Origin: Candidatus Pacearchaeota archaeon CG1_02_39_14
GTDB taxonomy: Archaea; Nanobdellota; Nanobdellia; Pacearchaeales; GW2011-AR1
Assembly: GCA_001872315.1 (NCBI GenBank)
Contig: MNVZ01000025.1
Span: 1 to 47,472, forward strand
Direction: 5' to 3'
Length of the DNA: 47,472 nucleotides
Shown here: positions 1 to 9,106 of the stretch, piece by piece
Numbering within the stretch: the stretch's first letter is position 1
Layout of the letters: each line of letters opens with the position of its first letter
Translations under genes and position numbers: made by a program
The notes under the pieces: model-generated
The model's input: only the letters and a program-made list of their open reading frames with translations
What the model was told of the DNA's origin: nothing
The model's database searches: none

Positions 1-69
1 TCAAAAACAAACTAAAAATAAGTATTTAAATCTTTTCATCTGTTGCTACTATTAAAAAATAACAATACC

Positions 70-3000
70 TTATAAGATAAATCCTCTTTCAAATTCAAAT
101 CCTATTCTTGATAACTCTACAACATTGACCTTTCCATCACAATTAATATCATTATAATTGCTAAATCCAGAGTCTGTTGAGACATTATTATATCTGGCTC
201 TAATCGTATTAATATCGAAAAGGCCAACTTCCCCGCTATTATCAACGTCCGCATCTCTCGGACAATTCAGATATTTGTTCTGTATAGTTGTTCCATCTGA
301 GCCTGTCTGGCTTGCTCCGCTTCCTCCGCCAAGATTGACACTCCATGTACTTGTTAAACCAACAAGACCATCATAATTAATCTGTAATGTTCCTCCATTT
401 CCTCCAAACAAAAGGCCGTCTCCTCCCGTTCCCACAAACTTTGCATTTGTCCTGTTAAACAATCCAGTAGGAGGCATAGTTATATTCACAATACTTCCGT
501 TTGAGCCGATATTTGCCCCATCTTCTCCGCTAAACCTAACTCCTTTTTGAGAAGAGAACAATATCTGCCCTGAAAGGTTGATGTCAAGATCAAGGGCATT
601 ACCATTCTCATCAACGTTTGTATAGATGTCTCCATTGAACGTCAGGTCGTCAAACTGGCATATTCCACCAACACATAAATTGCTATTCAATCTGCAGTCC
701 CTGTCAATGACACAATCTCCGCCTTCCTTGCAGGTGTCCAGGCTTAAGCACAAAGGCAATGCACCGACAGAATAGTTAGTGAATCCAGTGACATTGAAGA
801 TTACTGGGTCTGCTTCTTCAGAAGTAAAGTTATAGCAGTCAGAGCAAATAAATCCATTCCTAAAGATGTAAAGTCCGAAGCTTTCCGGAAGGGCAAATTT
901 GACCAGGCTGACGTTTGCGCTTCTATTCAATCCGAGATTCAAATCGCTTCTGACATTTATAAGATTGTCTGTGAAAGAAATATCTCCTGTAAAGTTCCCT
1001 CCGCTTCCATTGACAGGATTAAGGAATCTGACCTCTCCATATTCAGAATCAACAACCCTCAATGTACTTCCAGCCGCATTCAGTGTATACTTCCCTATAA
1101 TGCTATCAATCAGATTCGTCCCGTTCGAGCTGACAAAATCAATATCGTAATAGGAAGGATCTGTGCCTGTGATAGTTGTACTATTAAAGGTATTGTTATC
1201 CCCTGAAGCCAGATAGACTGCCGTCTGGACAGAGTCTGTTATTCTGACATTATAGAAAGAGTTGTGCGAGCCGGAAAGATAAATAGCATTCACATCCGCA
1301 CTGCTCAAGTTAGTGTTCTTTATGGTGTTTCCATCCCCTGTAACTGCAACTCCGTAATTTCCTCCCTCAAAAGAGTTCACATTGAAAGTATTATTTCCCG
1401 AGGTAGCTATGAAGTGCACTCCTCTGTCAGAAGTGGCAAACGTATTCCCGTCAAAATAAGAGTGGTAAGTCGAGCTCAAAACAAGACCCGTGTTTCCATT
1501 GCTAAAGGTCACTCCTGTGACATTTGAATGATTTGCCCCTGCAAAGTATATCTCTCCGTTTGAAGAAAGTCCTGTAGCCCTTGTGAGATTAACATTTCTT
1601 ACACTCGTATATTTCTGATTGGAGTAAATCACATCATAGGAGAAAGTGCTCTCCCCTATTGTAAATCCGTTCCCTTCGATAGTCACGTTCTGTGCAGTCA
1701 CATCCAGGCAAGGCCCATCAAGAAGGTCAGATGGAATAATGTCTGCTGTAACATTATAGACCGTGTTTGCCTCGCTCAAAGCACCACATGCACTCACCTG
1801 CGTAACGTTAGGAGTCTCTCCGATTTCGTAAGTGCTGAATCCTGTAACATTGAATATAACAGTTGCTGCGTTAAGGCTTGTGAAGTTATAGCAATCACCA
1901 CACGCAGCTCCGTCCTTCAATATCGCAGGGTCTACAAAAGTTCCGGACATATTATAGAAGGTTATATTCGCAGGCCTGTTCAGTCCTGTCAGGACGCTTT
2001 CATCTACAGAAGTATAATTATTTCTTAGCTCGCTGTTGGCCCCTATCCCTGTCAGCGCAGATGAATCCAGAGTGTTGAGCCATCTTACTTCAGCCCCGGA
2101 AGAGCTTCCATTAATAAGAATAAGAGTCATATTCACACCATAATCTGCACTCGTATCAGTAAATGAGGAAGTGTAATTGATTGTCAATGATCCTGCACTG
2201 GCAGGAGTGCCGCCTGTGCTGACTCCCTGTGTAACATTGAGACTTGCGGAATTAAGATTGATAACACTATTCTCCAGGTAGATTAATCCTCCGTTTCCTC
2301 CTGCATTTGCCCCGCTCCCCCCTCTTGCAGAAGCCAGAGTGATATTCGAATTATATAGATAAATACTACCTCCTGATCCGCCAGCTCCAATTGAAGCATT
2401 TAAGTTTCCATCATTTGAGACACCAGTCAGTCCAGAATTCCTTATTGTGAAAGTTGTTCCATTTTCTCCTGTCCCTGCACCAGGATAGCTGTAAAATACG
2501 GAAAAATCGTAAGAGCTGACATTTAAATCAACAAGAGTGAAGTTAGTTGCCGGATAGAAAACATTGATTGCCTTGTCATTTGCCCCAAATCCTACTAACT
2601 GGCCCATTGTAAATCCTTTTCCATCAAAGACCACGTTGCTCGCATTGACATCAAAACAGCTAGAAGTTGGAGAAAAGAAGCTACCATTCAAATAATAGGT
2701 TTTGCTCTCCAGCAAAGAGGTACATCCACTTAACAATGAGGTATTTATTGAAAATGCAACACTTTCTGTGTCATTCCTGTTTCCGAAAGAGTCATTAACG
2801 TAAACTCTGAAAGTATAATCCCCTGAAGAAATTGAAGAGTTGCTTGCAGTATAAGTTCTGCTGTCAGAAGTGGACATAGTAACATTATTTATCCCTCCGT
2901 CGAGGCTGTAGCTTACACTGCCTCCATTTTCATTAAGAGTAACATTGAAGACCAAAGGAAGATGATTATAATGATAAGTTATGCCTGCAGGGAAAGTGAT

Positions 3001-6000
3001 ATTCACATTTGGAGGAGATATATCAGGGCCTCCCGCGCCTCCTCCCTGAACAGAAACAGTAATCAATCTTGTGTCAGTATTATTCTTGTTTCCTGCAATG
3101 TCAACAGCATAAGCTGTAAAGTTGTAATTTCCATTAGACAGATTCGAGAAGTTATGCTCATACTGTGTGCTTGTAGCGTTGAAAAGAGAGCTCAACTCCG
3201 CATTTGACAGAGACCTGTTGAATATCATGACCTCATCAATGCTTCCGTTCCATGCTCTAAGAGCACTAGCCGCATGAAGGGAGCCTATCGAATTTCCAAC
3301 TGAATTCTTAAAACTGCCCCCTGAATATGTGTCTCCCGTATTATAGGTTCCATCAAGACCGCATCCAATTACTCCTGAATTGTAAGTTCCGGTTATATGG
3401 TGCCATTCATTATCAGAAATATCAGTGGCTATCTCACATAATCCGGTTGTGGTTCCATCACCGACCAAAAGCCTCGGCCTTCCTGTAGTCTGATTAACCT
3501 GCAAAACCCATCCAACTCCTCCAACACTCACATCAGAAACAACATGTTTTATGCTGCCTGTATTATTGAAATTCACCCATGCAGAGACTGAAAAGGTGCT
3601 GTTAATATCGAATACAGAAATAGAAGAGCTTCCTCCAAGAGAGATATAATCTCCGCTTCCGTCAAAAACAAATCTGCTTCCATATTTCCCTCCTGTCGCC
3701 TGTGCTGCATTTCCCTGTGTTGCTCCATCATTCCCATAACTGCTCAAATCATCAGGATTTGTAGTTTCCGGAACAAGATCATCCATTCTTATCCATAATA
3801 CCAGGTCAGAGTCAAAATCTGTGAATGCATAATGGGATGTAAGCGCATCCGAACTCGACACGTTAACAATAAAACTATTCACACTTACCGTTTCCCCACT
3901 ATTTGGAGTTGGAGAGATAAATGAAATGTCAGGAGGCAAATCAGTAGGGTCTATTATATGGTCAAACTCAACACTTCCTGAAACAATCTTCAAATCAAAA
4001 GCATCCTGGCTGCCAACCAAATTGGACAGATACACTTTATTATACTGATTTTCAGCGAGAGAGTCAAACCTTGCTATTATCTCACTCCCATTCGCTTCGT
4101 AAATTTCAATTGAAGGCGTTCCATTGACAATTCTTGGGTAAATGGTTATATCATTTTCTGAAGTCAGGTTCCTCTCAAAAGTCACACGGACATATTCTTC
4201 TCCATTAATTGCTTCGCTCCAGATTCCATCAAGAGCATTTACCTCATTAAAAATATCAGACACAAACTGCCTGTCCGAATCCAGATGCTCTGCTTTCACA
4301 ATTTCTATTATGAAAGTCTGATTGCTCAACTGGGGAACAATCCACTCAACATAGTCATATATTCCATTTCCATCCTTGTCAGAAACAATTTCAGGCAGAA
4401 TATATACTGCCTGTTCCTGCCAGAATATTTTGACTGTTCCAGGGCTTGTAGCATCAAATTTTTCAGGTATATCGCTGTAAGCAAGGACCTCCTGATAATG
4501 GATACTTTCCGGCCCGACTATCTTAACCTCTTTTTCATCCTCTCTCTCTTCCTCAACTGCATAAGGGGCATCAGTAAAGTATTCTATTGTGACCTCTTCA
4601 ACAACCTCGCCGGGAGAGCCTGCCGAAATTTCGGAAACGACTCTTCCTGTAGGACCGAAAAGGCCCCTCAAAAAGACAACAAAATTTTCAAGAACATTGC
4701 TTTCCTTGCTCAATTTGAGGTCAACTGTAACCTCGCCGGTAATTGAAATACCATTTGGGATTTCATCTTCACTCAAATCCTCCCCTGATTTGTCTTCATC
4801 TATCCTTATCTCTTCTCCATCGTCGCTTACATTTATTACAACAGAAGGCCCCTGTTCAGGAGAGGCTTTCTTTCTCTTTATAACCTCTGCAACTTTAACA
4901 TCCTCAACATCATCAGAAAATTCTACAACAACTTTATCTGCAGGATTCTCACTGAAACTGACTCTCTTGCTCCACTTTACAGGCTGACCAAGAACCGCTC
5001 TGTGCTGCACTGTCTGCACATCATAGGTTGCGTTCCCTGTCTCATTGACAACACTTTCATTAGCTCCCGGAATGCTCTCGTTGTTCCTTACTATACTCTC
5101 CTTAACAATTATATTCTTTCTCGCCTGTGCCAATATAATCCCTGAATGCACTAAAGCAACATCAATTGAGTTGACACTCTCCTCTGCAAACAGGTTCAGG
5201 TCATGTAAATCTATCAAAATAGTCTTGCTTATTTCTTTATCAAAATAATCCTCTCCAAATCCCTCTTCTTCCTCATGATAATCAGTAGAAACAACAACCC
5301 CTTCATCTTTTGAGCTAAAAGAAACAATATCGTCTGAAGCATCTTTTCCATTAACCTTAACACTTCCGGAAACAAGTCTCGCCTTTTCGTTGCTTGCCAG
5401 AGAATATGTAAAATCTGATCCTTTAACGACAACCCCTGAAACAACAGTGCCTTCGCCTGTAACAACCAATCCAGTTATTCCAGCCCCTTCTCCAGTTCCG
5501 GCTCCCAATCCTGGCTCTTCAGGAGCTTCTACTCCTGGACTTATAGGCTCTTCAGGAACTTCCTCAACAGGAGGTTCAGGCTCAACAGGAGTTTCAACAG
5601 CATCTCCTCCGGAACCCCCTCCGGAACCCCCAGAGCTTCTCACGGGCTCGGAAGGCGGCTCTTGAGAATCCCCAACTTCAGGCTCAACAGGAGTTTCAAC
5701 AGCATCTTCAGATTCTGCGTCTTCGGATTCATCAGAATAAACTAAAATCTCAAACTCAACCTCTGGATAAACTTCTTTCTTTCCAATCACTCCATATCCC
5801 TTGCCGCTTCCCTCCAAATCGGCGCCTTCAGCATAGAACTTTCCCTCAATCAATTCGCCGGACGCAACACTGGAGAACAATACCTCTTTCGTCATCCCAT
5901 CAGCTTCAATGATAATAAGCGAATCTTCAGGAACCAGCTCCCCTCCGGAAAAATAGAATTCAAGCCTTCCCCCTATTTTTTCCCCAGGCTCATATATACC

Positions 6001-6237
6001 TCCAAGAACATCAAATGAGATTCTTCCTGTAGGTCTTAATCTGTCTGAAATTGCAAAAGCAGAAACAAAAAGAAGCACGAAAAAAAGAAGCACCCAGAAT
6101 GTAAATTTTCTGGAATCTTTCCTGTCAGAATCCCTTCCAACATACCTGGTTACAACCTTCCCGTCTTCCCTTTTATTCTCATAATAATACGGCCCAAAAA
6201 CTTTATCCCCTTTTTTTATGAATTTCTTATGAACCAA
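70..6237 (-). CDS. Giant membrane-anchored surface protein: N-terminal TM, acidic/Pro/Gly linker, LamG-like domain, beta-helix regions, Cys-rich segment, C-terminal dockerin-like repeats
   Basis: 2055-aa ORF; TM FTFWVLLFFVLLFVSAFAI; LamG-like LVLWIRMDD...GDYISLG...FSVSAWVNF...WHHITGTY...IDEVMIFNRSLS; N/G-rich NosD-like repeats; C-terminus DADVDNSGEVGLFDINTIRARY...NDINCDGKVNVVELSRIGFEF; many N-x-S/T sequons. Confidence 0.88.
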   Translation of the reverse strand: MVHKKFIKKGDKVFGPYYYENKREDGKVVTRYVGRDSDRKDSRKFTFWVLLFFVLLFVSAFAISDRLRPTGRISFDVLGGIYEPGEKIGGRLEFYFSGGELVPEDSLIIIEADGMTKEVLFSSVASGELIEGKFYAEGADLEGSGKGYGVIGKKEVYPEVEFEILVYSDESEDAESEDAVETPVEPEVGDSQEPPSEPVRSSGGSGGGSGGDAVETPVEPEPPVEEVPEEPISPGVEAPEEPGLGAGTGEGAGITGLVVTGEGTVVSGVVVKGSDFTYSLASNEKARLVSGSVKVNGKDASDDIVSFSSKDEGVVVSTDYHEEEEGFGEDYFDKEISKTILIDLHDLNLFAEESVNSIDVALVHSGIILAQARKNIIVKESIVRNNESIPGANESVVNETGNATYDVQTVQHRAVLGQPVKWSKRVSFSENPADKVVVEFSDDVEDVKVAEVIKRKKASPEQGPSVVINVSDDGEEIRIDEDKSGEDLSEDEIPNGISITGEVTVDLKLSKESNVLENFVVFLRGLFGPTGRVVSEISAGSPGEVVEEVTIEYFTDAPYAVEEEREDEKEVKIVGPESIHYQEVLAYSDIPEKFDATSPGTVKIFWQEQAVYILPEIVSDKDGNGIYDYVEWIVPQLSNQTFIIEIVKAEHLDSDRQFVSDIFNEVNALDGIWSEAINGEEYVRVTFERNLTSENDITIYPRIVNGTPSIEIYEANGSEIIARFDSLAENQYNKVYLSNLVGSQDAFDLKIVSGSVEFDHIIDPTDLPPDISFISPTPNSGETVSVNSFIVNVSSSDALTSHYAFTDFDSDLVLWIRMDDLVPETTNPDDLSSYGNDGATQGNAAQATGGKYGSRFVFDGSGDYISLGGSSSISVFDINSTFSVSAWVNFNNTGSIKHVVSDVSVGGVGWVLQVNQTTGRPRLLVGDGTTTGLCEIATDISDNEWHHITGTYNSGVIGCGLDGTYNTGDTYSGGSFKNSVGNSIGSLHAASALRAWNGSIDEVMIFNRSLSNAELSSLFNATSTQYEHNFSNLSNGNYNFTAYAVDIAGNKNNTDTRLITVSVQGGGAGGPDISPPNVNITFPAGITYHYNHLPLVFNVTLNENGGSVSYSLDGGINNVTMSTSDSRTYTASNSSISSGDYTFRVYVNDSFGNRNDTESVAFSINTSLLSGCTSLLESKTYYLNGSFFSPTSSCFDVNASNVVFDGKGFTMGQLVGFGANDKAINVFYPATNFTLVDLNVSSYDFSVFYSYPGAGTGENGTTFTIRNSGLTGVSNDGNLNASIGAGGSGGSIYLYNSNITLASARGGSGANAGGNGGLIYLENSVINLNSASLNVTQGVSTGGTPASAGSLTINYTSSFTDTSADYGVNMTLILINGSSSGAEVRWLNTLDSSALTGIGANSELRNNYTSVDESVLTGLNRPANITFYNMSGTFVDPAILKDGAACGDCYNFTSLNAATVIFNVTGFSTYEIGETPNVTQVSACGALSEANTVYNVTADIIPSDLLDGPCLDVTAQNVTIEGNGFTIGESTFSYDVIYSNQKYTSVRNVNLTRATGLSSNGEIYFAGANHSNVTGVTFSNGNTGLVLSSTYHSYFDGNTFATSDRGVHFIATSGNNTFNVNSFEGGNYGVAVTGDGNTIKNTNLSSADVNAIYLSGSHNSFYNVRITDSVQTAVYLASGDNNTFNSTTITGTDPSYYDIDFVSSNGTNLIDSIIGKYTLNAAGSTLRVVDSEYGEVRFLNPVNGSGGNFTGDISFTDNLINVRSDLNLGLNRSANVSLVKFALPESFGLYIFRNGFICSDCYNFTSEEADPVIFNVTGFTNYSVGALPLCLSLDTCKEGGDCVIDRDCRLNSNLCVGGICQFDDLTFNGDIYTNVDENGNALDLDINLSGQILFSSQKGVRFSGEDGANIGSNGSIVNITMPPTGLFNRTNAKFVGTGGDGLLFGGNGGTLQINYDGLVGLTSTWSVNLGGGSGASQTGSDGTTIQNKYLNCPRDADVDNSGEVGLFDINTIRARYNNVSTDSGFSNYNDINCDGKVNVVELSRIGFEFERGFIL
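5575..5605. repeat. 31-bp direct repeat, copy 1 (copy 2 at 5677..5707)
   Basis: ttcaggctcaacaggagtttcaacagcatct read at both places; encodes part of DAVETPVEPE linker. Confidence 0.85.
5677..5707. repeat. 31-bp direct repeat, copy 2
   Basis: Identical to 5575..5605. Confidence 0.85.
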
Positions 6238-6307
6238 TGTAGGTTAACCTCTCTTTTTTACTTGAAATAGAGTAAACTAGACCTTATAAATTTTACCAGA
6301 AGTTATC

Positions 6308-7189
6308 CTACAAAGAAGTAGTAATCTTTTTACCGTCTTTATTTATCAGGACTGTGTGCTCTGCCTGTGCAACTCTTCCTTTTTCCGCCTCAATCAGCTG
6401 TGGATACTCATATAAAATTCCGGATTGTTTCATCTGCCTCAAAGCTAACATTCCTCTTGAGCTGAATTTCTTATAAATCCATCTCGAGCAAAAAGGAAGC
6501 GTATTATATTCTTCTTTTATGTAAGCCAGTACTTCTCTTGCAAAAGAGTCCCTGACATTTCCCTCTGACTGCAAATGGTATATCCCTGAAGGCTTTCCAT
6601 CTTTCACCTTCCCGATTCCATTTGTAGTAAATGGCTCAATTGCAAAAAGCCCCTCCCCAATTTCGTTTTCATTCCCATTATCAACATTCGGAATAGTCAG
6701 ACCGGCATGCAACTCATACCTGTCTATGCTATGCCCTGAAAGATTAACAACCGGAGAAAATCCTTTGCTCTTGATTCCCTCCTCTATTTTTTTGCCAATT
6801 CCCCTTAATTTTGACTTCTTATTAACTTCCTCTAAAGCCAAATCCAGAGCACTCTCTGCCGCCTCAATTAATCTCTTGTTCTCTTCATCACTCTCTAAAT
6901 CAACTGTAAATGCAGTATCAGCGCACCAACCATCAACATGGACCCCAATATCAACTTTCAGCAATCCGGAAGCAACAGAATCATCATTCCAGGCAGGAGT
7001 GGAATGTGCAGCCACATCATCCACAGACAAATTTACAGGAAAAGCCGGCTTCCCTCCAAGCTCCAGAATTTTGGCATCTATACTATCAGCTATCTCAATA
7101 AGTTTCATCCCCGACTTGATTATGGATTTCGCATAAGCCACAACTTCCCTGGCGATCTTTCCCGCCTCAATAATCTTTTCTGTATCCAT
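6308..7189 (-). CDS. map: Methionine aminopeptidase, archaeal type II
   Basis: PAFPVNLSVDDVAAHSTP, KVDIGVHVDGWCADTAFTVD, GHSIDRYELHAG and EPFTTNG motifs. Confidence 0.95.
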   Translation of the reverse strand: MDTEKIIEAGKIAREVVAYAKSIIKSGMKLIEIADSIDAKILELGGKPAFPVNLSVDDVAAHSTPAWNDDSVASGLLKVDIGVHVDGWCADTAFTVDLESDEENKRLIEAAESALDLALEEVNKKSKLRGIGKKIEEGIKSKGFSPVVNLSGHSIDRYELHAGLTIPNVDNGNENEIGEGLFAIEPFTTNGIGKVKDGKPSGIYHLQSEGNVRDSFAREVLAYIKEEYNTLPFCSRWIYKKFSSRGMLALRQMKQSGILYEYPQLIEAEKGRVAQAEHTVLINKDGKKITTSL

Positions 7190-7218
7190 AACAATTCTAA
7201 GAATGATTCTTTTTAAGA

Positions 7219-7458
7219 TTAATCATTAACCTTTATCAGCCCAATCAAATCAGAAATAAGATATCTCTTTCTGCCTTCTTCAGTCTCAACAACGCAATGG
7301 CTATCATCATCCTTCCTCAAGATTCCTTCAGGCATATTTTTTGTTTCGCCAATCGCCCAGAGTACCACTCTCTGCCCATAGCATTCCTCTAAAACCTTTT
7401 CAGCCTGCTTCGGCCTTCTTGTAGAATAGTCCATCCCAAACAGCTCGTAGGTTCTCAT
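7219..7458 (-). CDS. Hypothetical small protein, possible Sm/SH3-like beta-barrel
   Basis: 79-aa ORF closely downstream-oriented with TATA-like upstream sequence; beta-rich GQRVVLWAIGETKNMPEGILRKDDDSHCVVETEEGRKRYLISDLIGLIKV. Confidence 0.6.
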   Translation of the reverse strand: MRTYELFGMDYSTRRPKQAEKVLEECYGQRVVLWAIGETKNMPEGILRKDDDSHCVVETEEGRKRYLISDLIGLIKVND

Positions 7459-7559
7459 AAACTTCTATCATTGGCAATTTATAAGAGTTTTCATATTAGC
7501 CCACTATTCAATAGTAACAAAAAGGAAAGGTTTAAAAATGCACAATAATCCCAAGCCTT

Positions 7560-7868
7560 ATGAGTCAAACACACACTAACCTTAAGATTCAAAGGATAAG
7601 GAGAGACCAGGAACTCGGGAGTCTTCTCCAGATAAGTTATAGTCCTGACCAACCTGTTATTTATTTATGGACAAGGGATGGTGAAAGCGTAATGAACGCT
7701 TATTCAGAGATAGAAAGGGCAAGAGGCGAAAGAAGAATTGGAAGCAGGGAACACACCCATTTTCTTTATTTTATGAAAAAAGCAGGATTTAACGGATTTA
7801 CTCCTAATGATGAAAGAAAAATCAACGGCCTCTTAGCTATTGCGGAAGACTTGAGGGAAGAAAAATGA
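7560..7868 (+). CDS. Hypothetical protein
   Basis: 102-aa ORF with TTTAAAAAT element about 25-28 nt upstream of ATG; ATGA overlap with next ORF. Confidence 0.6.
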   Translation: MSQTHTNLKIQRIRRDQELGSLLQISYSPDQPVIYLWTRDGESVMNAYSEIERARGERRIGSREHTHFLYFMKKAGFNGFTPNDERKINGLLAIAEDLREEK

Positions 7869-8050
7869 AAGATTCATATAAATTCCCATCAGAACTTGCA
7901 AGCGCAAGAGTTTCATATAAGGAACCAGGGAAAACAAATTACAGAATTTCCCCAAAAATGATTGGCAGGATAGACAGAGAACTAAAAGTTGTCCTAAAAG
8001 ATTCCAATTTCTGGGAAGAAATAAATGAATCCCTTAAAGAAACAGCTTAA
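7865..8050 (+). CDS. Hypothetical protein
   Basis: 61-aa ORF coupled to 7560..7868 by ATGA overlap. Confidence 0.5.
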   Translation: MKDSYKFPSELASARVSYKEPGKTNYRISPKMIGRIDRELKVVLKDSNFWEEINESLKETA

Positions 8051-8499
8051 CTCCTCCTGATTCTTCTTTCCTTTGGAACAAAATTAACAAGCTTCTCACC
8101 TGTGCTCTTCCCACACCCTAAAAGATCTCCGTTGTTAGCCACAACTTTCATTCCATAATCCTCTTCAACAATCAAATCCTCCCCCTTCATCCACTTTTCA
8201 ACATCTTCTATCTCAATCACATTCTTATCAATCTGCTCTCCAAATGCATGGCATCCATCAAGGCCAAGCCTCAATTCCCCCCTGTCTTCTTTCCTAAAAA
8301 GATAGAGCCCTATAGTCTCAACTCTCGCAATTTCCGCAAGTTCTTCAAGCTCTTCCCTGTTCATGCTGCCTGTAAATCCTCTCACTTTTCCTTTTCCTGT
8401 TTCAAGAAGAACATGCTTAATCTCTTTTATCCCAAAAGTTTCATTCAAATCTTTCAGCAGTTTCTTCTTCTCCCCACTTTTTATAAAATTAATCCTCAT
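8047..8499 (-). CDS. NIP7-like protein with C-terminal PUA domain
   Basis: C-terminal DYGMKVVANNGDLLGCGKSTGEKLVNFVPKERRIRR resembles NIP7/PUA proteins; overlaps upstream gene. Confidence 0.65.
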   Translation of the reverse strand: MRINFIKSGEKKKLLKDLNETFGIKEIKHVLLETGKGKVRGFTGSMNREELEELAEIARVETIGLYLFRKEDRGELRLGLDGCHAFGEQIDKNVIEIEDVEKWMKGEDLIVEEDYGMKVVANNGDLLGCGKSTGEKLVNFVPKERRIRRS

Positions 8500-9106
8500 T
8501 CAAATCCTCCAAATGCTCTACTGAATAAAGAGATTCAACATGATGCTTTCCGTCATCCCTTAGGTTTAATATGGTAACCGCAGTATTTTTGCTTAACTGC
8601 ATCAATTCATCATGATATCCTTCATCATCTCTGTTGAATAATTCCATAAGCAAGGCCCTCTTAGTAGCGCCATGAGTCATAACCAAAACCTTCCTTCCCT
8701 TCTCCTTCTCAAGCATGGCTCCAATAAACTCCTTTATTCTTTTTCTAACATCGTTAAAAGATTCTCCTTCCTCAGGCCTTATGTCAAACCTATGTCCCCT
8801 CACTTCATCACGCCAATCCAGGAATTCCTGCCATGGCCTTTCTTCAAATATTCCAAAACTGACCTCCCTTAATGCAGAAGTATAATGTACAGGAATATTT
8901 TTTTGCTTCAGGAAAGGAGCAAGAGTATCCCTGCATCTCTTCAAATCTGAAGAATATATAACATCTATCTCTTCCTTTGAAAGTCTTTCCGCTAACATTT
9001 CCGCTTGTTTTTTTCCAAGATCCGTGAGATAAGTGTCTAACTGTCCTTGTGTAATGTTATTCTTGTTATGAGTTGTCTGCGCATGCCTCACAATTATTAA
9101 TCTCAT
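8489..9106 (-). CDS. Histidine phosphatase family (phosphoglycerate mutase-like)
   Basis: LIIVRHAQTTHN, IYSSDLKRCRDTL, LREVSFGIFEERPW, VLVMTHGATKRALL. Confidence 0.9.
   Translation of the reverse strand: MRLIIVRHAQTTHNKNNITQGQLDTYLTDLGKKQAEMLAERLSKEEIDVIYSSDLKRCRDTLAPFLKQKNIPVHYTSALREVSFGIFEERPWQEFLDWRDEVRGHRFDIRPEEGESFNDVRKRIKEFIGAMLEKEKGRKVLVMTHGATKRALLMELFNRDDEGYHDELMQLSKNTAVTILNLRDDGKHHVESLYSVEHLEDLNED

Noticed and set aside
4285-5665. Long plus-strand ORFs (4285..4746, 4589..4987, 5390..5665) opposite the giant surface gene
   Set aside because: Ser/Thr/Pro-rich antisense frames of a real 2055-aa CDS; no start signals or family motifs
5575-5707. CRISPR-like repeat/spacer from the 31-bp repeats
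   Set aside because: Only two copies, in frame inside a low-complexity linker; no cas genes in the window
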